Assembly (NCBI GenBank): GCA_020746875.1
Contig: JAGTJL010000009.1
Location: forward strand, 744,001 to 808,000
Reading direction: 5' to 3'
DNA: 64,000 nucleotides
Source of the DNA: Rhexocercosporidium sp. MPI-PUGE-AT-0058
Taxonomy: Eukaryota > Ascomycota > Leotiomycetes > Helotiales
Shown: positions 35,982 to 46,693 of the stretch, in pieces
Layout of the letters: each line of letters starts with the position of its first letter
How positions within the stretch are numbered: the first letter of the stretch is position 1
The notes under the pieces: model-generated
What the model was told of the DNA's origin: nothing
Databases searched by the model: none
The model's input: the letters and a program-made list of their open reading frames with translations, nothing else
Made by a program: the position numbers and the translations under genes

Positions 35982-37960
35982 CTACGCAGTGCTAGCAAGA
36001 TCCAGAGCTTGACCACCCACCATCTCGTCCTCGTTATCGAAGGATTCCTGGAGTTCCTGCTCAGTTGCTTCCATCCCTTCCGAGGACATGAGCTTGTTGT
36101 TTTTATCTTCGGCTGGAACACTCATGCATCAGTATGGATCTGTCAAGCTTCAGTACTAGAAATTGAAACGATTAACCTACTTCCTGGTTCCAGCAATAGA
36201 TTCTCCTGCACTTCGCAATCAGTCAACACACTATCTTCTCCAATCTCTGCCCTCTTTCCCAAAATGCATCCTGTGAGCTTGCAACCCTTCCCGACAACGA
36301 CACCGTCCATGAGCAGGCATCTCGTAAGTTTTGCACCTTGCTTGATTTGACAGTTGGCCCCAATCACGCATTCCTTGATCGAGCATTTTTCTTCCACCAT
36401 CACATTTTCTGCGAGAAGACAGTCTGGTCGGGTGACAGTTGTTCTTGAAGCGATGCCTTCGGGATATGCCACCTTGGCTTGATGTGCGAATGGGGAGGAA
36501 GCTTCACGCCCGACGGCTTCGATCGATTCAAGTTTAGCTAGTTGAAGAGAAACGGATAAGAGGAGAGGGGCGGTGTCGACACGTCGGATGAGGCTGGTAT
36601 TTTTAGGATGGATGTATGCTAAAATTGGAGGAACAATGAGATTTTGCTTGCTGTCGTTGGTTTCTGCAGACTCGAGTTGTGAAGTGTAGGTTGTACTGAG
36701 GCTAGTAAAGTCAATGTTGTCATGCTCTGGATTGTTCTCGAGCAGGTTCTCATCAGAGGCCGACGGATGAGAAGTGGAGAAGATTTCGGTGAGGCCGAGC
36801 TTCTGTCCTAGGCCATCCTGCCATCCAGCCTTTGCCCACCACCCGATAACGTCTTCCCCTATGCTGTCCATGTGCTCATTGCTATTGATCATATCCATCA
36901 CCCAAGCTGGGAAAATGTAAATGTGAGCATCCCGATGAGAGCTCAGCATCCGAATCCGAGAATGGGCGCGGATCAGACTGTGTCTAATTGGGAGACTCTT
37001 CTTGTCTTCGGTGATGTCGTTCAGCGTATCTGTTGGGACAGAGTATACCAGTTTGGAGACATGTTTGAGCAGAGAGCCCTTCGAAGGTGGAACTGGACCC
37101 GCGTCGATAGGTGATGTCGCAATGAAGTCCGTCTCCTCCCCCTTGATAACAGTCTCTCCTTTGGTCTCATACCAGACTCCAAGACCACCTCTTCGACCTC
37201 CCTTCTCGCCTCCTAGAGCCATCTTTGGACCAGTGAATTCATGCCCGCCGCCGGTTGCACCACCAAGACCGGCTTCTTTGACCATCCATGATTCCAGTAG
37301 CGATTCTCCACCAATCTCACAGATCAGATCACATGGAAGAACAATGAAATCGCCTTTGACAATGGCACGGACTTCGGGTAAGCGAAAAATCTCAGCTGTT
37401 CCGGTGTTCTGGTCGAGGTCTTTGGGAGCTAACAGATCTGGCTTGGGTAGTGGAAGACTGGTAAGGTGGGGATTTGTATTGAGTGCAGTTGTGATAGCTG
37501 AGGCGGATGAAGGTGGGGCGATGAGTGTAATGTCTGGGAAGTTGTAAGTATTTGTGCAACATGGATTGAGCTCGCGGCTAGACATGATACGATTGTGATG
37601 AACGACAATTGAAATCTCGCTATTGTAGGAAACGAGAGACATCTCAGACCATTGCTCGAGCCAATCCACGTGATCCAAGAAAGGGTCAAATCAAGTCAAG
37701 GATTGTACCGAGACATGGAATTGAAACTCAACAAAAAAACAAATATCACGAGATGTGATATATACAGAGAATGACTCACTGGTAATGCCCATGCGGTAAC
37801 AGAAATCAATGGGATACCAAACCATGGGCCGATTTGCAATCGGTATAAGAGCCTTCGGATTCTCATCTGGATTTGCAGTAAAGGTTGGAAAGGAGGATCC
37901 TGGACCGCAGAGGATAATTGCCATAAAGCCTGGGGCTGGCATCGAGAGAGCGTGGGGCAT
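35982..37960 (-). CDS. gcd1: Translation initiation factor eIF2B, gamma subunit
   Basis: Three minus-strand exons, 37960-37780, 37533-36181 and 36112-35982, give 554 aa. The first junction reads MGITNITLIAPP, contiguous with the family pattern, so the 246-nt intron removes nothing conserved. The last junction (GTAGGT donor, CCAG acceptor) gives EPGTEDKNNKLMSSEG. The N-terminal nucleotidyltransferase-like domain has AIILCGPGSSFPTF, ENPKALIPIANRPM and VWYPIDFC. A C-terminal left-handed beta-helix (I-patch) region follows from ENVMVEEKCSIKECVIGANC to ILGKRAEIGEDSVLTDC, then an acidic tail. Family knowledge: eIF2B is the guanine-nucleotide exchange factor for eIF2, and gamma pairs with epsilon in the catalytic subcomplex. 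It is divergent from the Pex22-like gene, with 441 bp between starts. An earlier in-frame ATG at 38065 exists but adds non-conserved residues. Confidence 0.92.
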
Positions 37961-38401
37961 GATGAGCACTGAGCGCAGGGCTCTCCTGCGAGTTGCCCGG
38001 CGAATATCTAGCTGAAAATTCGATGGGATGGTGGGTGCTTTGGGGATTTTGAGCGTGTTAGTCAAGCGCTTGGAAGGTGGGTTTTCTGATGAGTATGGTG
38101 GGTGTGATGCTAGAATATCAAATACATTTCATCGCCAAAAATAATCTTAGTCATTCCTGGCTTGGCGCTTGTGCGGCTGAATCGGCTGATTCACGTGCAA
38201 TGACAAGGATCTTTGTCGCGACAACAAGACTGGCCGGGGAAGTCAACAAAAGCCGAGGATACTCTTCCCCAGCCTCACTATTTCTCATTTGCGCGATCCC
38301 CTCACTCTCAAGCCCAGCCCCTCTTTCCCCAGAGTGCCGGCAGCCTCAAGAATACAATGAGCAAACTCAACAACTCGAATTCAACCTTCTACGAACTCTA
38401 A
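37961..38401. promoter_or_regulatory. Bidirectional promoter region, eIF2B gamma / Pex22-like
   Basis: 441 bp between two divergently transcribed start codons. Contains CT-rich stretches near 38260-38340 just before the plus-strand start. No specific factor site was identified. Confidence 0.5.
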
Positions 38402-39795
38402 ATGTCGTACTCTTACGATCGCTCAGGGCGCAGATCCCAACCCTCCTCGCAGCGCGGCGCGTTTACCTACTGGCTCCCCCTCGCGTTCACTGTTACAGTT
38501 GCAACAATTGGACTGGCTGCTTGGGTATGGAGTGAGCGCAACGATGATGATGATGAATACCCTCGTCCTCCTGGACCACCAGGAGACAATGACAGTGTAT
38601 ACAATCGACCAGGCTACAGGCCAGATGGGAGCGTGATAACAGGACCACCATCATACGCGGATGTCAGGCAAGGAGAGGTTGCGTATGGAACTGCTCCAGG
38701 ACCAAGGCCAGAAGAAAGCCAGAGCTATATGGCGCGGATGTCTGGCGCGCTGAGGAGGACCCCGAGTCCACAGCAGGTCTTCGATAGCGCCAGTCGCAGT
38801 GTAGTTGGTGGAATTGGAGCAGTCGGCGCCGTGGTTGGAAGTGCATTGGGAAGCATCAGAGAGGAAGATAAAAATGCATTCAAGGACCATAACGCTTGGA
38901 GTGAGGAGGCCGAGGCAAGAGGAATATCTGCTCAAGCTCCCATCGATATGAGGTCTGCCGAGAATATTATACCAGGTGTCGCACTATCACAGAGGATCCC
39001 TGTTAGCAATGGAAAGAGGAAAACGGTTGCCATTGTTGTATCCGCAGATTCTCACTCCGATGATTTCGATGACGATGACAATTCTTTCCACGAACATGCT
39101 GTAAGCAACCACCGCCTCCCCACCGAGGACATTTCTAACTATTGTAGTCCATTCTCTCACATCTACCTCGCAATACCGATTTCTCCAAGATCCGCCTCTT
39201 CGTTCTCATCTATGCTCCAGGCTTGAAGGAACACCCTCTTGATGCAGGAGCTGCCAAACCACCCGGATCACTAAGCTCTTCTTTCTCAAACATTGGTCAC
39301 GACCAAGCGCATACACCCGGCGAGGAGACAGAGAAACAATTGTAAAGCACCTTCATCTTCGAACCCTTGTATCATGCTGACATGAGTAGATCCTCGAGCT
39401 CCCCATCTCCAGCATTCAATGCAGTCTACTCGCAAGCCCTTGCTCTGGTAGAGAAAGAGACCATGGTCCTTCCTTTCACAACACCCACCGGGCATGTCCA
39501 TATCCTTCGTCACCTTGGCCCCGAAATTGTTTATCTACAAGAGTCTCTTGCAGGCAATAATGGCGAAGTCATTACACATCTACAGACATGGCTACGGAGG
39601 GATGTTGTCTTGGTTGTTGGTGCCGATGGTGGGCACGGCGGACTCGCAGACAGCGAGAGTGAAGCGGAACATGTTGAGAAGAGAGAACACTGGTGGGAAA
39701 GAGAAGACCGTGTAGGAAGAGGTAGAGGCGTTATAGTTGTCGAGGGACTAAGAGTTGGTGATGATTGGGCCAGGCGAATTGAAAATAGGGAGTAG
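38402..39795 (+). CDS. Pex22-like (peroxin-22 family) membrane protein
   Basis: Three exons, 38402-39100, 39148-39341 and 39390-39795, give 432 aa. The introns are 47 and 48 nt, with GTAAGC and GTAAAG donors. A short Ser/Arg-rich N terminus precedes one membrane span (about residues 23-42, YWLPLAFTVTVATIGLAAWV). A Pro/Gly-rich low-complexity region follows, then an Ala/Gly helix. A conserved C-terminal domain begins at TVAIVVSADS and continues with ILSHLPRNTDFSKIRLFVLI, then HVHILRHLGPEIVYLQESL. This layout fits the filamentous-fungal peroxin-22-like family. Family knowledge: Pex22 anchors the ubiquitin-conjugating enzyme Pex4 at the peroxisome membrane for recycling of import receptors. The family assignment rests on remembered pattern only and is moderate; the membrane anchor and the exon structure are firmer. 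Confidence 0.75.
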
Positions 39796-40616
39796 GGGCT
39801 TTTATTTACGATAAAATTTTCGGACGGCTTGGAGGACCTGTATGATTTTGATTCACGAATTGGCAGCAATCTTCTGAATATATGAGCTCATGGTTTACGC
39901 AGATCAAGATACCGCGGTTCGAATTTTGAGGCTGTGGACCCGAGCTATCAGAGGATTCAACCTAGAAGTCAACCTTGCGCAAGCGCGGTTGACCTGATCG
40001 GGTAATTTACGTGACTTGATACGGCATCTCACAATCATCATCTCGCTTCCCCCTAAGTCTCCAGAATCCAACCAATGTGAGTCGCGGTGGGCAAGCTTCG
40101 CCACGATGTCTGATCCTTCGCGAGTGTTCTCAAGCTTTACAACTTTCAATGGCCCCATTCTCTTGTGCCTGGCTGAATGTATGACACAGCTTGGCAATCA
40201 GCAATGCCTCAGGGGTATCTCGTGCAACGTGAGATACGATATACTGATCGCCAGAGATCAGATATAAATATTAGCAACATACCTCATGAAGTTTTCTGCA
40301 TCAGTTTCTCAAAGTCTTCGTGTTGCACTCATTCGCTTGTGCCTCCAGTCTTCAATCACAACAATAATCCCTCTTACTTAATTCAAATATGAGCTTTTCC
40401 GAATTCTTCTCTAGATTCTTTTCTGGTCTTGGACGATTCCTCCACGATTTCTGCAGGAACTGCAATCCAGGAGCTTGCATGTTGTGCGGTTCTTGTGCCT
40501 GTTAGAAATGAGATCACATGACACTTCCATTTCACCAGCTTCCTCTTTCCAACCCCGCCAAACAAACCCCACCACCAAAAACCCCTCTTCCACATCTCAC
40601 TCAACAGCACATTACA
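39796..40616. other. Intergenic region between the Pex22-like gene and sec65
   Basis: Includes the 3' UTR of the Pex22-like gene and the sec65 promoter. The stretch before the sec65 start is C/A-rich. No coding sequence, tRNA or repeat is supported. Confidence 0.45.
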
Positions 40617-41543
40617 ATGTCCCACGCCCGCATAGAAGAAGTTTCCGATAGCGACCCCTCGGAGGGCGATATCTCTGACGTCTCTGACGACTTTGACGAG
40701 CGTGAGATCCTGCGAGCTCGACCATCAGCGGTGCCAAAACCTCAAGTCGCACCCTCCCTCATCAATCCCTCCAATATCCCCTCCGCCAGCCCACGAACCC
40801 AGACCGCACCAGATGGAACTCAATTCATTCAAGCAGAAGACCAATCCAAATATGCGAGCTTTGAGTGCATATACCCGGTGTACTTTGATGTGAGCAGGAG
40901 TCGGCGCGAAGGTAGAATGGTTGGCAGGGAACTTGCGGTTGAGAATCCCCTCGCGCGAGAGATTGTCAATGCCTGTGGGCGGTTAGGACTGGAGACGCTG
41001 TTCGAGCCGACGAAGATACATCCCAAGGATTGGTCTAATCCAGGACGGGTGAAGATCAAGCTGAAGGGTGGTCGGAATACGAATATCAAGAACAGTATGT
41101 CATTTTCATATCCTGCCCAAGTCGAGAGCTTTTACTGACTTGTCTTAGAACACCACCTGTATACTCTAGTATCCGCTCATCTAAAAGCCAATCCTTCAAC
41201 CCAAGCTACCGCCTCTCTCGTCCGCGTGCCAGGCATCCCACCTCCCGATACCTCGAAACCATACCCACAACCCGCCGTTCCTAAGGGCTGGAAGATGAAC
41301 ACTCTGTTACCGCACTACTCGCCAGCTTTGACAGGTGGTGGCGTCAGTGACAACTTCTTTAAGGATATGATGGCGGAGATGCAAGGTGCGGGTGGTGCTG
41401 GAGGCGCTGGGGGAATGCCAGGTATGCCTGGTATGCCAGATCTATCAGCAATGCAAGCTATGATGGGTGGTGGAGGTGGCAGTGCTACGCCGCCGCAGGG
41501 CGCGATAGAGGGGAAGAAGAAGGACAAGAAGAAGAAGAAATGA
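40617..41543 (+). CDS. sec65: Signal recognition particle subunit Sec65 (SRP19)
   Basis: Two exons, 40617-41094 and 41149-41543, give 290 aa. The 54-nt intron (GTATGT donor) splits the motif NKHHLY. After an acidic Ser/Asp-rich N terminus comes the SRP19 fold: FECIYPVYFDVSRSRREGR, then GRELAVENPLAREI, LGLETLFEPTKIHPKDW and the RNA-binding stretch GRVKIKLKGG. The C-terminal half is a fungal extension with a Gly/Met-rich low-complexity run (GGAGGAGGMPGMPGMP) and a lysine-rich end. Family knowledge: SRP19/Sec65 binds SRP RNA and helps load the Srp54 subunit, enabling co-translational targeting to the ER. I chose the ATG at 40617 over an in-frame upstream one at 40518 because the extra residues are Pro-rich leader-like sequence. 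Confidence 0.93.
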
Positions 41544-43125
41544 GAAGTGATTAATTCAGAGTGGAGATTTGGATTTCCCGAAACATAGCATCACTTTGTG
41601 CATCTGAGATGCAAGTTGCACAGCCGTGCAAGTCGGTTGTGGTCATATAGCTACTCCATAGCGGGCGTTGGTTTGAGCTTCAGAAGGAATCCAAAAGCAT
41701 ATTCTATGAGGGAGGTTTATGGTTTTGTTTCGCCTTGAATGCCGTCTATACCTACATGCCCTCGCAAATTCTCTTTTCCTGTCAGTGACATCGAGGATCT
41801 CTTTCTTCTCTCCTCAGTTCAGTCTGAAAGTATCTATACTACACGACGTTTTGTACGACATCCACGCGACGGGAATTTGCATTCCTCCAGCGAGGCTGCA
41901 GCAAATCTGACGAGTCAGAAAGTGCCCCTAATCGGGATAAGCTGTAATGTTTCAGGGATGCGACTATCTTTTGTGCGAATTTCTTCAAGCGTGTGAAGAT
42001 TAGCAGTGACCTGGGCAATGAGCTTCTCGATATGTTCAACTTCGACCCACTGAGTGTCTCCCTCGAGCATATCACCAAGAGCAACGTAGAGAATTCGGGA
42101 TCGGCCCAGAACCGAGAGCTTCTGATATTCAGCTCTGCTTTCTTATGAACTTGGTGATGCCAGTTCTATGTCTGCCACCCCTCCAAGCAGTGCTTTCTCG
42201 TCGCCGAAAGCTTTACACCAATTCTCAAATTCACAGGAACGTTGACAGTGAAAGAGACCCGGGACGAATCTTGGTTGCATTACGCTTTTTTTACATAATT
42301 ATTCATGCTTTTTGAAGTTCTCGGTTCTTCCTATTTTGAGTAATTCCCTCCTTAGCTTCAAGATCAATTCTTCAATTTCAATCACCAATCTTCTCAATCT
42401 TCAATGATACAATATACCCAAGGAAGACAGGAAGCAGACAATCACGAAACCTCAGAGTCGTACCTCCCATACTCGGATTAGCTTCAGACAATTCACTCAT
42501 CACGATCACCATGCAGCAAGAGTGAGGCTGCTTCGCTCTAGCTCTTCCCTACCCTCTATATCTACAACACTTCCACCCCAAAAATCGCTCGCTTCTTCCA
42601 AAGAAAACAATAACCACCAGCATGCCTCAGACGCACCTTGCTCAATCCAAAAACTAGCTCCATCAGCTCAGAGTCAAGTTTCCTGTCCCTGAAGAGCACA
42701 ACATAGCTGTGCTACACCTCTCTCGCCCAATCTCAAGCTTCAAAATTGAAGATACCTCAAACTAGGAATGATCTGTGAGTGATCTTGCGTTTCTTCACCT
42801 TTGAATCCCTTCTCAAATCATCCTCGGTCGGGGATGAGTTGAATTTGAATACCTCACCACCAATCTGTCTTTCTCCCTCATAGCCCGTCCTTTTCCCCCT
42901 TCCGTTCCTTCACTGCTTCTCTTCCCTCCTTTCTTTTCAATCTTCAATCCACTCCAGAATTTCCTTTCCAGGCAACCCAAAGTTTAGCTACCTCTTTACA
43001 CATCATCTGTTTGTACTGTACGCTACCTATTCCACTTCAATCTAGCACGCTTCCATTCAACTGCTATTGTTGGACCACGACCACCTCAAGAAAAGTTTTC
43101 TTCGCAGAAGTTGACCTGCTAACAC
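41544..43125. other. 1.6 kb intergenic region upstream of the RID-like methyltransferase
   Basis: The first part contains the sec65 3' UTR. From about 42330 the sequence is strongly CT/AC-rich and A-poor on the plus strand, as in long fungal 5' UTRs, up to the start at 43126. No coding sequence supported. Confidence 0.5.
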
Positions 43126-45986
43126 ATGGTAAAGAATACCGACTTCAAAATGAAGCAAATCACCGACACAGTTTATGCGATGAGAGATGATGGAAGCTTT
43201 GGGATTGATCGAGAAGGTAAGTTCACTTTTCAAATATGGTTTCTTATTGAATACCATCTAATGCCATGCTATCACTTTAAGAGAGTTCAGCTTTTGTCTC
43301 TTCTAGTCATACATTGGACTTGGTTGTGGTCACTTCTTGCCTGTGCTAATATATATCTTCTCGTAGCACGAAGCTCAGAAAATGAAAACCGAACATGTGC
43401 CCTTAAACGTCCTCGGGCATTATCAACCGCTTCATCTTGTACCCTGATGGACCTCACTCCTGATACATCTGTATCGGAAGTTGAGATCATCGAACCTCAT
43501 GTGGCATCTAAACAAGTCAGTCGAAGCTTGAAGGAGTCAGAAGTACAAATCATTGACCCCCTTACTACAATACCGAACAAGGTGGATGTTCGCCCTGAGA
43601 AGCGGTCCAAGCTAAACGCTTTAAATACATCAGAGGCTCGACGACCTGTGCAGCCACATCAGCAAGCTCCGCCTCAGTTTGTGCCAACAACCTATGAGGT
43701 CGATGGGTTTGAGGAGCTCAAGTATGGTCCAGGAGGAATTATCAACGTGGACGACCTCGAAGAAAGATTTGAAGCCGAATTCTATGGTGTAACATCCCAA
43801 GCACAAGCTCGCGCACAGCCCATTCCTGCCAGGAATCTCTCAATTAGGTTTCCTCAAGTCGAGCTCGATACATACAGTGTTCATGGCATCAAACTAAAGA
43901 AAGGAAAGACTGTAGAGTTCCTTAACGGAGACTTCCTCAAAATTGGCAAGATCGTCAAGAACAGCCAGACCGGTGAGGTTGTCGTTCGGGGCTGGCCCTT
44001 GAAGCGGTGCTCTCAAATGCGCGGTCTTCTTCCAAAGAAGCTTAACGAGCTGTGCTTTGTCTTGGAGGTTGAGTTGGATGATCCGAGACCTACTCTTGAG
44101 CAAAGTATGGTCCAGGTAGGATTAGAGGGGTTGGTGAAGATTCGTCACTTGATCTCTACCAACTACCCTCACCCACACCTCGGGTTTCCACGAACCGGCC
44201 TACCGTACGAATCCAAAGATGACAACTTAGAGTATGTCAAGGATTACGAACGACTGGTTGTTCGCTGGAAGTTTATCACCTTTTATGACAATGCAACTGA
44301 ACATGCGAGAACGCCAATCTACCCTACTAACATCCACAAGAAGATTCTAGCAGGTCTTAACGAAGAAGACTGTACGCCTGGCTGCTATATGGATCCTGCA
44401 GCTCTCCGACATAAATGGCGCGGCGAAACCGTCATTGGTGGATCTGGAAGCGCGGAGATACCAAGACTTACTCAGACTCTGAATCACCAAGCATCGGAGG
44501 ATCCGTATGAATGCCACGAATGTGGGGTGGGTTTCAAGAGAGCTGAGAAGTTATTAAAGCACTTCCAAGCCACCCACGAGAAGCGATCTCGCCAAACATA
44601 TCAGCAGTCTCAATCTAGATCTAATCAACATCGGGCGTTGTCTGTGATTGAAATTTTGGATGATGATGATGACAACGAGACTCCGCAAAGACCAAATCGA
44701 GAAGAACTTGACGACATTCGTACGAGATTGGACTCTATTTTGAGTCTAGACGGAGAACATATCAAAGAAACTGACAAGCTGTGCATTGTTGGTCAAGATG
44801 GAAGGAGGATCGAGGTGGATTTGAGGTCACCTGAACCACATGCAAGACAAGAGCCAGTACAGAGAAACAATCCAGCTCTATCATCAGGGTCGAGACTTTC
44901 AAATAACGCGAGACAAAATATTCGAAGATCAGGAGGCTCCAGCTACACCTACGGAGATGCTTGTAAGACTTCCTCCCTCCCGCTTTCTTCTGAGAATCTC
45001 GCTGACTTTTATCTAGTCTGTGGCGCGGGAGGCACCACTAGAGGTGCTGCTGCTGCAGCTCTAAAAGTATTGTGGGGACTGGATCTTGACAAGAATGCTG
45101 GTATGACTTGGAGAGCAAACTTTTCGACAGCTACTCACTACGAGATGTGGGCCCACGATCTTGTGGCAATGATCAATGCTAGCACAGATCTCCTGGTTGA
45201 TATCCTTCACTTGTCACCTCCGTGCCAAGTATTCTCACCTGTCCACACGCGAGTTGGCAAAAATGACCAACAAAATTTTGACTCTCTCTTCGCTTGTGAT
45301 GCATTGGTACACAAGGCTCGCCCACGGATCATCACCTTAGAACAGACCTTTGGTATCTTGCATCCTAAGTTTGAGGCAGCTTTCAATAGTCTCATCCAGA
45401 CTTTCACGTCTTACGGATATTCTGTGTCGTATCAGATCGTTCAGTTCCAGAACTACGGTCTCGCACAGACGCGTCGTCGCTTGATCATTGTTGCAGCATG
45501 GTATGTACCTCCTCAAATTTGCGATCAAAAGATAATATAACTAATAGCTCTAGTCCCGGCGAGACCCTTCCAGAAGTTCCAGCTTACACTCACTCCAAAA
45601 GCACAGGCGGTGGCCTCAAGCCACTCACCAGTGTACGAAGCGTCCTCAACCAAGTTCCCAGCAATTGTCCCAACCACAACGTCCAGGCTGCATATCGCCG
45701 CGGTGGACTTAGACCAACCTGGGATGCTTCGGGTGTTATACCGACAATCACTTGTGACGGTGGTGACCGGGGACATCCGGATGGGGAGAGGGGTTTTACA
45801 GAAAGAGAACTGGCTGCTCTCCAGTCGTTCCCTCATAATCACGTCTTCTATGGAAACTCGATCAAAAAACAGATTGGCAATGCTGTCCCTCCTCTGATCG
45901 CAGAAATCTTGTTCAAGGCCATTATCAAGCATCTCAGAATGGTTGATAGGGTAGAACAAATGAAACAAGCTGAAGGAATTGAGTAG
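43126..45986 (+). CDS. rid: RID-like cytosine-5 DNA methyltransferase (RIP-defective/Masc1 group)
   Basis: Four exons, 43126-43216, 43367-44962, 45017-45500 and 45554-45986, give 867 aa. The introns are 150, 54 and 53 nt. The N-terminal half has a BAH-like region (about 200-380) with VELDTYSVHGIKLKKGKTV and the RID-type stretch HKWRGETVIGGSG. A C2H2 finger follows at 413-434 and then an acidic SIM-like motif at 457-466. The catalytic domain has motif I FCGAGG (from 563), motif IV SPPCQ with catalytic Cys632, motif VI LEQT (671-673), motif VIII QTRRRLII and motif X GNAVPP. EQT in place of the usual ENV is a hallmark of the RID/Masc1 group. Family knowledge: RID is required for repeat-induced point mutation in Neurospora, and Masc1 for methylation induced premeiotically in Ascobolus. 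It acts in the nucleus, probably during the sexual cycle. The start codon is the least certain point, since the 150-nt first intron is long. Confidence 0.93.
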
Positions 45987-46693
45987 CCGGGCTATTCTTA
46001 CGAGAGTGGGCCGGCAATGGGGTCATGAATCTGGTGAGAGAAATTGGAGAGAGAATTTTGCCTTCTCAATTTCCAACCGAGCGGATGTCGACGACAGGCA
46101 TGGAAATTCCAATGGGCCTAGGCGTTCTGGTTCTTTCATTACATGCCCCTTTACTTTTACGGCGCTTTCTGGACGTTTATACGTTTTTGAGATTTGTGTG
46201 TGGAGTAACGGCTCTTCTCCTTTTCGACAAGTTAATGGGTGGGGGTAGGGATATGAAAGGAAAAGACTGGTTTGATTTCAGAAAACTTTCAAAGGCGTTT
46301 GATTTCACCCTTCCGCATGGTACAATGAAAACTGTGCATCAAAAAAGGCATACCACAGGGGACATGCTTCCGCTACTTATGAACATTTCATCACGCGAGT
46401 TTTTCAAAGTGTGAATGAGACTTGTGACTCTATTGAATCAAGACTTGCGTCAGGATATTGTGATCAGAGTATAGCTGATGTTGCTTGCTCGATCCTACTG
46501 AATCACTCTACTTTAGAGTCCTTAATATGCTGAGAAGCCCTCCTAACATTCAGATGGAATGCAATTGACATGCTGTGATTCGCTCAAAAACACAACCAAC
46601 CCAAATCTAGACGGAATGCAGTTGATGCGCTCAAATGAAAAAAGACCAACCCAAATCCAGCTACTCCGTATCATTCCCATCTAGAGACACAAC
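45987..46693. other. Convergent 3' region between rid and the SET/MYND gene
   Basis: Holds both 3' UTRs. Contains an imperfect direct repeat at 46556-46660. The ORFs at 45979-46414 are short, have no family features, and are judged non-coding. Confidence 0.5.
46556..46660 (+). repeat. Imperfect direct repeat of about 50 bp
   Basis: Two adjacent units share GGAATGCAnTTGA, then CGCTCAAA, then ACCAACCCAAATC, at 46556-46610 and 46613-46660. The second copy lacks a few internal bases. They sit in the intergenic 3' region. Confidence 0.75.

Noticed and set aside
37534..37678. In-frame extension of eIF2B gamma upstream of its second exon
   Set aside because: Removing it as intron gives a contiguous family match (MGITNITL), so it is intronic.
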